Of a stretch of 64,000 nucleotides of DNA, positions 26,673 through 35,165 are shown one piece after another; positions within the stretch are counted from its first letter, which is position 1, and every line of letters starts with the position of its first letter. The position numbers and the translations under genes were made by a program. The DNA is from Chloroflexota bacterium (GTDB lineage Bacteria > Chloroflexota > Dehalococcoidia > Bin125), in the NCBI GenBank assembly GCA_028875225.1, contig JAPPFB010000012.1:1-64000 (forward strand). Reading direction: 5' to 3'. The notes below the pieces were generated by a model. That model did no database searches. It was given only the letters and a program-made list of their open reading frames with translations, and was not told where the DNA came from.

Positions 26673-27326
26673 ATGAGGCCGCACTATCGGTCGGTCGTGT
26701 TCGACCTCGACGGCACGCTGGCGGACACGGAGCCGCTGGTGTTGGGCTGCATGCTGGAGACGATCAACGCGCACGGCCACGCGGTCGACGAGGAGTTGCT
26801 GCTCAAGTACATCGGGCCGCCGCTGCCGATCATGCTGCACAACATGCTGGGTCTCGACCTGGAGCAGGCGCAGCCGATTTACATGGACTACCTGCGCCGC
26901 TACGAGGACGTCTACATGCCTCAGACTCGCCCCTTGCCGGGCGCGGAGTCGTTGCTGGACGCGCTCGGCGAGGCGAACGTGCCGCTGGCGGTCGTCACGA
27001 ACAAGCGTGAGGACGCCGGTCGCAAGACGGTCGCGCTGTTGGAATGGACGGAGCGGTTCGAGACGATCATCGGGGCCGACACGGCCAGCGACCCGAAGCC
27101 TCATCCGGCGCCGCTGCTGCATGCGCTGGAGATCCTCGAGGGCGAGCCGGAGTCGGCCGTGATGGTCGGCGATACGGAGTCGGACATGGGAGCGGGGCGG
27201 AACGCGGGGTTTGCCGGCGTGATCGGGATTATCGGGGTCAGGGACGAGGAGTATCTGCGTCGGTTTGGGGCGACACACACGGCGGGAGATCTTGCGGGCG
27301 TTCAGAAGTTGCTCTTCGAGGCCTAG
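26673..27326 (+). CDS. HAD-superfamily phosphatase, phosphoglycolate-phosphatase-like
   Basis: The protein of about 217 residues has motif I VVFDLDGTLADTEPL, the cap domain, motif II LAVVTNKRE, the motif III lysine in SDPKPHPAP and motif IV VMVGDTESDMGAGRNAG. This is the Gph/PGP-like HAD-IA subgroup; the substrate cannot be fixed. ATG at 26673 was taken; GTG at 26661, overlapping a short upstream frame, is a possible start adding four residues. Confidence 0.88.
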   Translation: MRPHYRSVVFDLDGTLADTEPLVLGCMLETINAHGHAVDEELLLKYIGPPLPIMLHNMLGLDLEQAQPIYMDYLRRYEDVYMPQTRPLPGAESLLDALGEANVPLAVVTNKREDAGRKTVALLEWTERFETIIGADTASDPKPHPAPLLHALEILEGEPESAVMVGDTESDMGAGRNAGFAGVIGIIGVRDEEYLRRFGATHTAGDLAGVQKLLFEA

Positions 27327-27330
27327 CCAC

Positions 27331-27507
27331 CGATGCCCCGCGCTCAGACGCGGGGTCCAGAGCTCGGACCTGGGCTCGAGTAGGCCGTTTGAATTGCTAC
27401 GGACATTGAGGTTGGGCTGCCCGCTAGCTATGTGAGAGCCGGGTATCGCCCATTTCTCAGATCGTACCTGGGTGCGCTGGGCCCCGCGTCGGAGCGCGGG
27501 GCATCGG
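27331..27507. repeat. MITE-like element with hairpin termini, copy 1
   Basis: The left end has CGATGCCCCGCG...CGCGGGG (27331-27356) and the right end GCCCCGCG...CGCGGGGCATCG (27481-27506). The ends are inverted copies and each folds into its own 8-bp hairpin. The interior of about 125 bases has no gene. A second element of the same design lies at 52472-52637, and a lone end at 35010-35034. Confidence 0.7.
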
Positions 27508-27549
27508 AGCATGAGTGCCCGGGCAGAGGCTTCAGGCGGTCCCTTCCGA

Positions 27550-28341
27550 CTACTGGTTGAAGACAGGTTCTCGTTTTTCCAGGAAAGCGGTGACGGCTTC
27601 GGCGTGTGAGGGGAGGCGGCGGGATTCGCGGTCTCGGGCGCCCTCTCGTTCCATCACGCGATCGAGGTTTGGCTCGGTGACGTTGTCGTTGAGCAGCGTC
27701 TTGATCTTGCGCACGACAGCCGTGGGATTGTTGGCGTACTCCTCGGCCTTGGCCAGGGCGGTCGCGAAGAGATCTTCCTTTGGCACGACCGCTGAGACGA
27801 GACCGATTCGGTAGGCCTCGTCGGCGGGGACCATGCGTCCGGAGAGGCAGATGTCGGTGGCGTGGCCAAGGCCGACCAGTTGCGCGAGAAGGCGGGTGGA
27901 ACCGAGCTCGGGCACGAGGCCGACCTTGACGAAGCGGATCGAGAGCCTGGTGTCCTCGGCGGCGTAGCGGACGTCGCAGGGCAGCGCCAGGGTCAGGCCA
28001 ACGCCGACCGCGTAACCGTGGATCGCCGCGATGACCGGCTTCGACTCGCGGATCAGCCTGGTCCAGTTGGTGCCGACGCGCATCCCGCGATCGCGGTTCT
28101 GGGCCTCGGGGTCATCGGCCAGGCGTTGGTTGAAGCCCTGCAAGTCGGCGCCGGCGCAGAAGGCGCGGCCTTCGCCCGCGATCACGATGGCCCCGATGCC
28201 GTCGTCGTCGTTCCAGGCCTGAATCTGTTCGGCCATCTCCGACGCCATCTGGTCGGTCCAGGCGTTCAGCTTCTCGGGACGATTGAGCCGGATCACTCCG
28301 ACGCGGCCGACGGTTTCGGTGAGGATTTGCTCATAGGTCAT
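27550..28341 (-). CDS. Enoyl-CoA hydratase/isomerase family protein (PaaG-like)
   Basis: This 263-residue crotonase-fold protein has the oxyanion-hole motif GRAFCAGADL and the core helix GYAVGVGLTLALPCDVRYA. By eye, the two hydratase glutamates (E144 and E164 of rat hydratase) are replaced (Thr and Phe), while an acid is kept in GLVPELGST where isomerases of the PaaG type carry theirs. It is therefore more likely an isomerase or dehydratase-like enzyme acting on acyl-CoA. It is flanked by a repeat element and divergent from the DUF4097-like gene. Confidence 0.88.
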   Translation of the reverse strand: MTYEQILTETVGRVGVIRLNRPEKLNAWTDQMASEMAEQIQAWNDDDGIGAIVIAGEGRAFCAGADLQGFNQRLADDPEAQNRDRGMRVGTNWTRLIRESKPVIAAIHGYAVGVGLTLALPCDVRYAAEDTRLSIRFVKVGLVPELGSTRLLAQLVGLGHATDICLSGRMVPADEAYRIGLVSAVVPKEDLFATALAKAEEYANNPTAVVRKIKTLLNDNVTEPNLDRVMEREGARDRESRRLPSHAEAVTAFLEKREPVFNQ

Positions 28342-28455
28342 CGCGCAACGCCATCTTCCGTTGTGTGCTCTGATGGGCCAAGTCTATATGTCGCAGGGAA
28401 CATCAACGGTTGAGTCGGCCGACCTGAGGCGAGCGACATCCCTAGGCTCCAATGC

Positions 28456-29172
28456 ATGAGCCGCACCGTTGAACTGCGAGACGCCGACGGCCTGGAGATC
28501 ACGACCCGCTCCGGAGCGCTCGTGGTAATCGCCGAGGACGGGCGCGTCGACATCGAAGTCGATGGTCTTGAGGAGCGAGCGAAGCGCCGGCAGATCTGGC
28601 GTGAGAAGGGTCGCCTGCACATTCGCTCCGGCAGCGGCAGCAACGCATTGACGGTGAAGTGCCCGCCGGGCACCGACATCGGCGCCGGCAGCGACTCGGG
28701 CAGGGTCGAACTGCGCGGCGATTTCGGCGACGTCAAGCTCAAGAGCAGTAGCAGCACGATCAGCGTCGAGAGCGCCCGCAGCGCCGAGGCGAAGACGCGC
28801 GACGGCAAAATCAACATCGCCCAGATCCACGGCCGCGCGTCAGCCGGGACCATTTCCGGCGCGATCGAGGTGGTTCAGGCGCGCAGCGCGCGAGCGGCGA
28901 CCGTCAGCGGCAAGATCAAGATGCGACGAGTCGTCGGATCGGCGGAGGCGATGAGCGTGAGCGGCAACATCGACATCAAGTCGGAGGGTGCGGGCGACAT
29001 CAGCGCGGCGACGGTATCGGGCGCGATCAAGGTGCGCATCCCCGAGCACCGCGCCCCCGAGATCAAGTGCCACCGCAAGTCCGGCAGCCTCGATGTGGAT
29101 TGCACCGAGGGCAAGGACCTGCGGATCACGGTGGCCACGGTCTCGGGCAAGATCAAGGTCGGCACGCACTAG
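28456..29172 (+). CDS. DUF4097-like beta-repeat protein
   Basis: This 238-residue protein has repeating short strands ending in SGxI or SGxIxV (TISGAIEV, TVSGKIKM, SVSGNIDI, TVSGAIKV, TVSGKIKV), the pattern of a DUF4097-type parallel beta-helix. No signal peptide or membrane segment is seen, so it is probably cytosolic. The family is often found with PspC or sigma/anti-sigma genes, but here its neighbours are an enoyl-CoA hydratase-like gene and a cyclase-domain gene. The function is unknown. Confidence 0.75.
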   Translation: MSRTVELRDADGLEITTRSGALVVIAEDGRVDIEVDGLEERAKRRQIWREKGRLHIRSGSGSNALTVKCPPGTDIGAGSDSGRVELRGDFGDVKLKSSSSTISVESARSAEAKTRDGKINIAQIHGRASAGTISGAIEVVQARSARAATVSGKIKMRRVVGSAEAMSVSGNIDIKSEGAGDISAATVSGAIKVRIPEHRAPEIKCHRKSGSLDVDCTEGKDLRITVATVSGKIKVGTH

Positions 29173-29246
29173 TCCTGGATATCGCGCAACACGGCCTGGA
29201 CGACGACCGGGCAGACTCGAGCAGACAGATCAGCGACCAGCCTTCG

Positions 29247-29783
29247 ATGACCGATTCAGCCCGTGCCGCCGCGCCGACCAACTCGATCGAAGGCGCGGTC
29301 GTCTTCACCGACATCGTCAGCTTTACCGAGTTCAACGCGGTGGAGGGCGACGAAGCCGCGAATGAATTGCTCTCGGCCCAGGAAATGATCGTCAACCAGT
29401 TCCTGCCCGCCGGTTCCTGGCTGGTCAAGGAACTGGGCGACGGGCTGATGCTCTGGTTTCCCGACGCCGACGCGGCGGTCGCCACCTGTCTTCGGCTGAT
29501 GCAGCGCTTCGAGGAGTACTCCCTTGAGACTCTGCAGCCGCTGTGGGTCCGGATGGGGATCCACTGGGGCCGACAGACGCGCAGGCGGGCCGATCTGATC
29601 GGTCACGACGTCAATCTGGCGGCGAGGATCGCCAACGAGGCGGGCGCCACCGAACTGTTGCTGTCCGAGGCCACGCTGGCCGAGGTGCACGATGCGTCAG
29701 TCGCCGAGTTCGAAGAGCTCGGTCCCGTGATCATGAAGGGCATTCCCGACCCGGTGCGCCTGTTCCGCGCCGTCGCTCGTTAG
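29247..29783 (+). CDS. Stand-alone class III adenylate/guanylate cyclase domain
   Basis: The protein of about 178 residues contains just the catalytic domain. The first metal Asp is in AVVFTDIVSFTEF, the second in KELGDGLMLWF, and the transition-state Asn/Arg are in GHDVNLAARIANEAG. No sensor or membrane part is attached. It could make cAMP or cGMP as a dimer. ATG at 29247 was chosen at the family N terminus; a longer frame would overlap the DUF4097-like gene. Confidence 0.85.
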   Translation: MTDSARAAAPTNSIEGAVVFTDIVSFTEFNAVEGDEAANELLSAQEMIVNQFLPAGSWLVKELGDGLMLWFPDADAAVATCLRLMQRFEEYSLETLQPLWVRMGIHWGRQTRRRADLIGHDVNLAARIANEAGATELLLSEATLAEVHDASVAEFEELGPVIMKGIPDPVRLFRAVAR

Positions 29784-29824
29784 CAAAAGGGAAGCTCGGT
29801 TCGCCAACGCCCTACCCTGCCTGA

Positions 29825-31162
29825 GTGAGTTCCTTCTCCGGCCTCAACGGCGTTGATGAACGGCCGCGCTGGCGGCGCAACATTCGTCTCTATCCGTTGT
29901 TCTACTTCTGCCACGATCTGCAGTTCTGGATGCCGATCTGGATCATCTTTGCGACGGAGGATGTTGGTCTCACCTTTGCCCAACTGGGTGCGATTGGTCC
30001 GGCCTTCTATGTGATCATGTCGTTCGGACAGCCTCCGGCTGGCGCGATCGCGGATCGCTTCGGACGTGTTCGCACGATGCGCGTATCGGTGGCGATCTTC
30101 CTGATCTTCACTATCTGGTTCGCGCTCACCAACTCGTTCTGGATGGCCGGCGTGGCTTGGGCGTTGTGGGGTCTGGCCAATGTGTTGATCACCGGTTCGG
30201 ATAGCGCCTTCCTGCACGACTCGCTCCAGGCGTTGGGCAGAGAACGCGACTTCGAACGGCTCGCCGGACGGGCATTCGCTGTGCGGTCGGTCGCGATGGT
30301 TCTGGCGACGATTGCCGGCGGGGTGATCGCCGGGCTGATCGGCGGCCAGGCAACCGTGCTCACGGGAACCATTGGAATCGCCCTGGCGCTGCTGATCACA
30401 CTGGGATTTCGAGAACCGCCCCGACATGAACAGCGGAGCGGACAGGCAGGTCCGTCTTACCTGGAGCTGCTCAAGCAGACGCTCCGCCTCGCTGGCCGGA
30501 CGCCAACGATCCGGTACTCGCTGATCTTCTCGGCGCTATTGATTGCAGCGTTGGTGCCGGAGTTCTACCTGTTGCAACCATTCCTTCGGGAACAGGGACT
30601 TGAAGTCGGGTGGGTCTTCTCAACGTTGCAGGCGCCGGCGCGGATTGCGACGGTGTTTGCAGCGGTGCTGGCATACTGGCTTGCGGTTCGCTTCGGGGTG
30701 GTACGCACTCTGGCCTCAATGCCGTTCTGGGTCGTGCTGGTGTATGTGGGGATTGCGTGGCTGGATCATCTCGGGGCGATTGCGTTATTCGTCATCCTCG
30801 GCCTGGCCCGAGGCGCGCAGATGCCGCTGATGGAGGGCTACCTCAATCGCCGGGTGCCGTCGCATCTGAGAGCGACGGCACTGTCGTTGAATCACATGGG
30901 CTGGGCGCTGATCATGCTGCCCTTCCTGCCGGTGTTCGGGAGCGTGGTCGATGCATACCCGCTCCCGACAGTCTTCCTGGGCCTGGCCGTGTTCTACGGA
31001 CCGCTGCTGCTGATCTTCATGATCCTCTGGGTGCGGGCGGACCGGCGGGAAGGAAGCGGAGGCCTTCGGCTCCCGCCTGCGGTGCCGGCGCTACTCAGGG
31101 AAGTGCAGTGGAAGCGTCAGCACCGGTCTGAGGAACTGCCTCGACCGACTCATCTCGACTGA
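29825..31162 (+). CDS. MFS transporter
   Basis: This 445-residue protein has about twelve hydrophobic helices. The motif A-like loop between helices 2 and 3 reads GAIADRFGRVRTMRV, and a charged loop lies near residue 200 between the two halves. The start is GTG at 29825. The C-terminal 45 residues are basic and cytoplasmic. It is followed 19 bases later by an SDR gene. It is not closely related to the three tandem MFS genes at 54-58 kb. Substrate unknown. Confidence 0.88.
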   Translation: MSSFSGLNGVDERPRWRRNIRLYPLFYFCHDLQFWMPIWIIFATEDVGLTFAQLGAIGPAFYVIMSFGQPPAGAIADRFGRVRTMRVSVAIFLIFTIWFALTNSFWMAGVAWALWGLANVLITGSDSAFLHDSLQALGRERDFERLAGRAFAVRSVAMVLATIAGGVIAGLIGGQATVLTGTIGIALALLITLGFREPPRHEQRSGQAGPSYLELLKQTLRLAGRTPTIRYSLIFSALLIAALVPEFYLLQPFLREQGLEVGWVFSTLQAPARIATVFAAVLAYWLAVRFGVVRTLASMPFWVVLVYVGIAWLDHLGAIALFVILGLARGAQMPLMEGYLNRRVPSHLRATALSLNHMGWALIMLPFLPVFGSVVDAYPLPTVFLGLAVFYGPLLLIFMILWVRADRREGSGGLRLPPAVPALLREVQWKRQHRSEELPRPTHLD

Positions 31163-31181
31163 GAATCGAACGGAGCGAACG

Positions 31182-31961
31182 ATGCCAGACCGACTTGCCG
31201 GCAAATCTGCGATCGTCACTGGCGCGGGTTCCCGCGCTGAGGGGATCGGCAACGGGCGGGCGACCGCGATCCTGTTTGCCCGTGAAGGGGCGAATCTGCT
31301 GCTCGTGGACCGAGACGAGGCGGCGGTCCAGGCGACGCTGGACATGATTCGCGCGGAAGGCAACGACGCGGCGATTGCGGTCGCCGACGTGACCTCGACC
31401 GAGGACTGTGCGCGGATCGTGGCCGACGCGGTCAGCCGATATGGGAAGCTCGATGTGCTCCACAACAACGTCGGGATAGGCGGACGGGGGACGGTCGAGG
31501 AGGTATCGGAGGTTGAGTGGGAGCATGTCCAGCGAGTCAACGTGACCTCGATGATGCTGACCTGCAAGCACGCGGTTCCGGCGCTGCGCGAGAGCGGCGG
31601 CGGGGCGATCACGAATGTGTCGTCGATCGCCGCGTTGCGGCCTCGCGGTCTGACGGCGTACAGCGTGAGCAAGGCGGCGGTGGCGACGCTGACGCAGGCG
31701 CTGGCGGTCGACCATGGTCGCGACCGGATCCGGGCGAACTGCATCATGCCCGGTCCGGTGTACACACCGATGGTCTATGCGGCGGGGATGCCGGACGAGC
31801 TGCGTGAGCGGCGCAAGAATGCCAGCCTGCTCAAGCAGGAGGGCGAGCCCTGGGACATCGCCTGGGCGGCGGTGTACCTCGCCAGCGACGAGGCGAAGTA
31901 CGTGACCGGCGTGATTCTGCCCGTTGACGGCGGCGTGACGGTCCGAGGGCCGGATCGCTAG
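31182..31961 (+). CDS. Short-chain dehydrogenase/reductase
   Basis: This 259-residue Rossmann enzyme has a modified nucleotide motif GAGSRAEGIGNGRA, catalytic Ser in NVSSIAALRP and the Tyr/Lys pair in YSVSKAAV. LHNNVGIGGRG is the NNAG-like segment, and the C-terminal VTGVILPVDGGVTV is typical. It oxidises or reduces an alcohol/ketone with NAD(P); the substrate is unknown. It converges on the propeller lipoprotein gene with no intergenic space. Confidence 0.9.
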   Translation: MPDRLAGKSAIVTGAGSRAEGIGNGRATAILFAREGANLLLVDRDEAAVQATLDMIRAEGNDAAIAVADVTSTEDCARIVADAVSRYGKLDVLHNNVGIGGRGTVEEVSEVEWEHVQRVNVTSMMLTCKHAVPALRESGGGAITNVSSIAALRPRGLTAYSVSKAAVATLTQALAVDHGRDRIRANCIMPGPVYTPMVYAAGMPDELRERRKNASLLKQEGEPWDIAWAAVYLASDEAKYVTGVILPVDGGVTVRGPDR

Positions 31962-33638
31962 CTACTCGTCTGCCGAGCCACCATTTTGGCCGCCATCTTC
32001 ATCGTTGGTGGGAAGCTCATAGACGGCGGCCGAGCCGGCGTCGAGGCCGCCCGCATCAGTGTCGGCCAGCCAGGCGCCGACGACGGCGGTGGTTTCATGG
32101 ATCTCGGTGACCCAGCCGAACTCGGCCCGCTCACCGGCCTCAACGGCGTCGACGGGGCCGAGCACGCCGACCTCGAGCCACTGGTCGTCGGTCAGCTCGA
32201 ATGCGTAGGCCGCGCCGCTGCGATAGGTGCCGGTCTCGGGGTGGGCCCGATGGGGCGCGCCGATGACCATGAAGTCGCCCTGGATATCGACCGAGTAGCC
32301 GAACCAGTCGCCGGGTTGCATGTCCGAGGCTTCGAGTTTGGCGTGGAAGTCCCAGAGGTTGTCCAGCTTCCAGACGTAGGTGGCGCCGGCGCTCCAGAAC
32401 GGATCGTCGTGGTCGTAGGCGCCGGCCGCGAGCCAGGGCTGGTGCAGCGCGACCTGCGAACCAAGCCGGTCGTGGGCGATACCGTCGGCGGCGACCAGCT
32501 TGCCGGCAAAATTCCATTCCTCGCCGTAGTAGTGCCAGACGTAGACCGCGCCGGCGTCCTCGGCGATGGTGTCGTCGCCGGGCGCGCCGACTGCCAGGAC
32601 GTTGCCCTGCAGTTCGATGTCCCGGCCGAACATCATGCGCTCGCTTGCCTCTGCGGGCTGCAGCACCGCTTCGGCTCGCCAGAGTCCTTTGTGCTGCGTG
32701 AAGATGGTCACTGATCCGGTCTGCATGCCGAACAGTGGGTCTTCCCAGGCTGACACCGCGATCCGCTCGCCGGAGATGGCGACGCTCCAGCCGAACGACG
32801 CGCCCGAATTCGGCGTCTGCGGGAGCAGCGTGCCCGTACGCGTCCACTCGCCGTTGACGTTCTCGTAGACATACGCGACGCCGGAATCGTCGATTCGGCT
32901 GCCGTCCTCACGCAGTCCGTCCTCATATGGCGCGCCGATGACGATTCGTCCGTTGTCGATCGCGAGCCAGCGACCGAACCAGCCGAGCGGGTCGGGGAAG
33001 GGCGGCAACAGGTAAGCGGTCTCGATCCACTCGCCGTCGATCCGCTCGAAGATGAACACCGCGCCGGTGTCCTCGCCGAGTTCGTCGTGGTACGGCGCGC
33101 CGACGGCGATGACGTCGCCCTCGATCACTGCGGACCAGCCGTACTCGTCGCTCTCGGCGGGGACGCTGGGCTCCAGGGCGACGCCCTCGGCCAGCCACTG
33201 ACGCACCGGCGGCACCGGGGTGATTGGTTGGTCGTCTTGCCCGTCGTCCTCCTCGCCGTACGGATCGGCTGCGCCGTAGCTCTGTGTCTGTTGCTGCGAT
33301 TTCTGTTGATCGCGTTGCATGGCATCGGCTGCCGACGACCGGGGCTGATCTTCTTGCTGCTGATCCGGGGTCCCTGTGGTCTGGACGTCCTGTGGTTGTT
33401 CCTCCTCGGCGTCACTTTCCGAGGCCGCAGGCTCCTGCGACGGATCGTCCTGTTCCTGAATCTGCTCTTGCTGACGTTGAGTTTGCGACTGCTCGTCTTG
33501 CGAGACTTCGTCCGTGCAGGCGACCAACGCGAACAGCGGCAGCGCCAGGAGCAACCACGCGGTCAGCCACACGGCAGGTGGTGCCCCGCGTGGGGACAGC
33601 ATCAGACGCAGGGGCATAGGAGGAAGCCTGCCAATCAT
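31962..33638 (-). CDS. Lipoprotein with Gln/Glu-rich linker and FG-GAP-like beta-propeller
   Basis: This is a 558-residue exported protein. A hydrophobic leader ends in the lipobox LFALVAC (Cys near residue 41), so it is anchored to the outer face of the membrane. Residues of about 45-150 are a Gln/Glu/Asp/Pro-rich linker. The rest has about seven repeats with FGWSVAISGERIAVSA- and VIAVGAPYHDE-type cores, as in FG-GAP/integrin-alpha propellers. The partner is unknown. The linker style resembles that of the Aap binding protein at 40079-41311. Confidence 0.85.
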   Translation of the reverse strand: MIGRLPPMPLRLMLSPRGAPPAVWLTAWLLLALPLFALVACTDEVSQDEQSQTQRQQEQIQEQDDPSQEPAASESDAEEEQPQDVQTTGTPDQQQEDQPRSSAADAMQRDQQKSQQQTQSYGAADPYGEEDDGQDDQPITPVPPVRQWLAEGVALEPSVPAESDEYGWSAVIEGDVIAVGAPYHDELGEDTGAVFIFERIDGEWIETAYLLPPFPDPLGWFGRWLAIDNGRIVIGAPYEDGLREDGSRIDDSGVAYVYENVNGEWTRTGTLLPQTPNSGASFGWSVAISGERIAVSAWEDPLFGMQTGSVTIFTQHKGLWRAEAVLQPAEASERMMFGRDIELQGNVLAVGAPGDDTIAEDAGAVYVWHYYGEEWNFAGKLVAADGIAHDRLGSQVALHQPWLAAGAYDHDDPFWSAGATYVWKLDNLWDFHAKLEASDMQPGDWFGYSVDIQGDFMVIGAPHRAHPETGTYRSGAAYAFELTDDQWLEVGVLGPVDAVEAGERAEFGWVTEIHETTAVVGAWLADTDAGGLDAGSAAVYELPTNDEDGGQNGGSADE

Positions 33639-33726
33639 CGATCATGACGCCCGGCCACGTCAGAGTCTCAACGACGCAGCCCACCCCGCACTACGCATCA
33701 GCCTATCGAGGATTTGCAATCCGGGG

Positions 33727-34524
33727 TTAACGGCGGTAATCGGGCTGGCGCTTCTCGCGGAATGCCGCCTGTGCTTCAGCGGCGTCGGGGCCGGACATGG
33801 TTGCCTCTTCCATCGACAGCGAGAGCGGCAGGACGAGATTGGAGACGTGCTTGATCCACTTGTTGATCGGCACCTTGGATGCGGAGATGGCAGCCAGCGG
33901 GCCATTCGACAACCGCTCGGCCAGGGCCAGCGCCGTGGGCATCAGATCGTCGTCCTCGACGACATCCTGGACCAGTCCGAGTTCCCTGGCCTGCTCGGCG
34001 CGAATGTGCTCACCGGTCATGAGGAAGTACTTGGCCCGCGAGGGCCCGACCAGCATCGGCCAGATCACGCCGCCGCCGTCGCCGGCGCCGATGCCCATAT
34101 TGACGTGGGTGTCTCCGAGGACGCCGGAGCGTCCGATATAGACGACGTCGGCCATCAGCGCGACCGTGGCGCCCAGACCGAGGGCGTAGCCATTGACGGC
34201 GCAGACCACTGGCTTCTCGCAGTCGAGCCAGTTGTCGACGATCAGACGGGCTTCATTCATCCGATTCAGATAGCGGCCGCCCATCGGCTCGTCGCGATCG
34301 GCGGAGAAGTCGCCGCCGGCGCAAAATGCGCGTCCGGCGCCGGTGAGCACCAGGACGCGGACCTCATGGTCGCGGTTGGCGTCGACGGGCAGCGCCGCCA
34401 ACTCGCGGTGCATCGCCGAGTTGACGGCGTTGAGCTTCTCCGGCCGGTTCAGCGTGGCGACGGTCACGCCGTCGGAACGCTTGTCGATGTCGATGGTGGT
34501 GTAGGCGTCGGGGTTGAGGGTCAT
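33727..34524 (-). CDS. Enoyl-CoA hydratase/isomerase family protein
   Basis: This 265-residue crotonase-fold protein has GRAFCAGGDFSADRDEPMGG, then the core helix GYALGLGATVALMADVV. The hydratase glutamates are not visible. A single acid lies in GIGAGDGGG, at the place where isomerase-type members keep theirs. The C-terminal AEAQAAFREKRQPDYR is typical. The reaction on acyl-CoA cannot be fixed. It is monocistronic, preceded upstream by a large repeat-filled gap. Confidence 0.87.
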   Translation of the reverse strand: MTLNPDAYTTIDIDKRSDGVTVATLNRPEKLNAVNSAMHRELAALPVDANRDHEVRVLVLTGAGRAFCAGGDFSADRDEPMGGRYLNRMNEARLIVDNWLDCEKPVVCAVNGYALGLGATVALMADVVYIGRSGVLGDTHVNMGIGAGDGGGVIWPMLVGPSRAKYFLMTGEHIRAEQARELGLVQDVVEDDDLMPTALALAERLSNGPLAAISASKVPINKWIKHVSNLVLPLSLSMEEATMSGPDAAEAQAAFREKRQPDYRR

Positions 34525-34710
34525 TGGTCACTCCAGGTGCAGCTCAAGCGTGTACAGACTAGCGACCGATGGCTGTCGAATTTGACTTGCCTGACGATGG
34601 TTTCAGGTGTTCGGCGAGACCTTTTTTCTGGGCGGGACAACGACCGCAACGGACGCGATGTCCTGCAAAACACTAGAGATCGTGGACTCTGAGGGTTCAA
34701 CAATTTTCAG

Positions 34711-34800
34711 GTTTTTTCGGATTTTTTCGGGCCTCTTCGGGCGTCGAGAGGTTCCGATATGTTCGGTGCTGTTCGGATCCGTTCGCGGCTGTTGGCGTCG
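34711..34800. repeat. 10-bp-phased TTCGG repeats, locus C
   Basis: TTCGG ends at 34720, 34730 and 34740, the first two behind six-T tracts. GTTC or GTTG then starts at 34751, 34761, 34771, 34781 and 34791. Spacing is exactly 10 bp. The core is the reverse complement of the CCGAAC unit in locus A. Phased T-tracts predict curved DNA. Confidence 0.65.
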
Positions 34801-35020
34801 AAGCAGGTTGAGGTAGGCATTGAGAGTGACTCCGACAACTTCACACGCACTGGCGTTCTGATTGTATCGGGTGAAGCAGCGCGGTGCGGATCCGGGCTGA
34901 AGCGTTGGGGTCTTGTGGTTGACGATCTCGCTTGAGGCGGTTGTTGAGGGCAGGCGTCGATATGAGCCGGGGTTGACCTCCTGCTCCGGTTCGACGTTCG
35001 AGGCCTGGGCCCCGCATCAA

Positions 35021-35146
35021 GTGCGGGGCATCGGGACGGGAGTGCGGGGGATCGGGGCGGGAGTGCGGGGCATCGGGATGGGAGTGCGGTGCTTCGGAGC
35101 GGGAGTGCGGGGCATCGGGACGGGAGTGCGGGGGATCGGAGCAGGG
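35021..35146. repeat. Six 21-bp tandem repeats
   Basis: The unit is GTGCGGGGCATCGGGACGGGA, given here as GTGCGGGGCATCGG plus GACGGGA. Units start at 35021, 35042, 35063, 35084, 35105 and 35126 with few substitutions. The first unit coincides with the right arm of a GCCCCGC hairpin like those ending the elements at 27331 and 52472. Confidence 0.85.
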
Positions 35147-35165
35147 TTGTGGAAGCGGGCGGTGT

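Larger units (their letters stand above)
34525..35165. other. Repeat-filled gap of 640 bases
   Basis: No convincing gene is seen. Contents in order are: a promoter-proximal part for the enoyl-CoA hydratase-like gene; phased T-tracts and GTTCGG units at 10-bp spacing (34711-34800); unremarkable sequence to about 35010; a GCCCCGC hairpin end; and six 21-bp tandem repeats (35021-35146). A frame through the array would give Gly/Val/Arg heptads and is judged a by-product of the 21-bp unit. Confidence 0.6.

Noticed and set aside
27515-27525. TGCCCGGGCAG matching the 3' end of tRNA-Asn as a possible att site for the low-GC island
   Set aside because: The 11-mer is a simple CCCGGG palindrome, lies 2.5 kb beyond the island border, and is not followed by a longer match.
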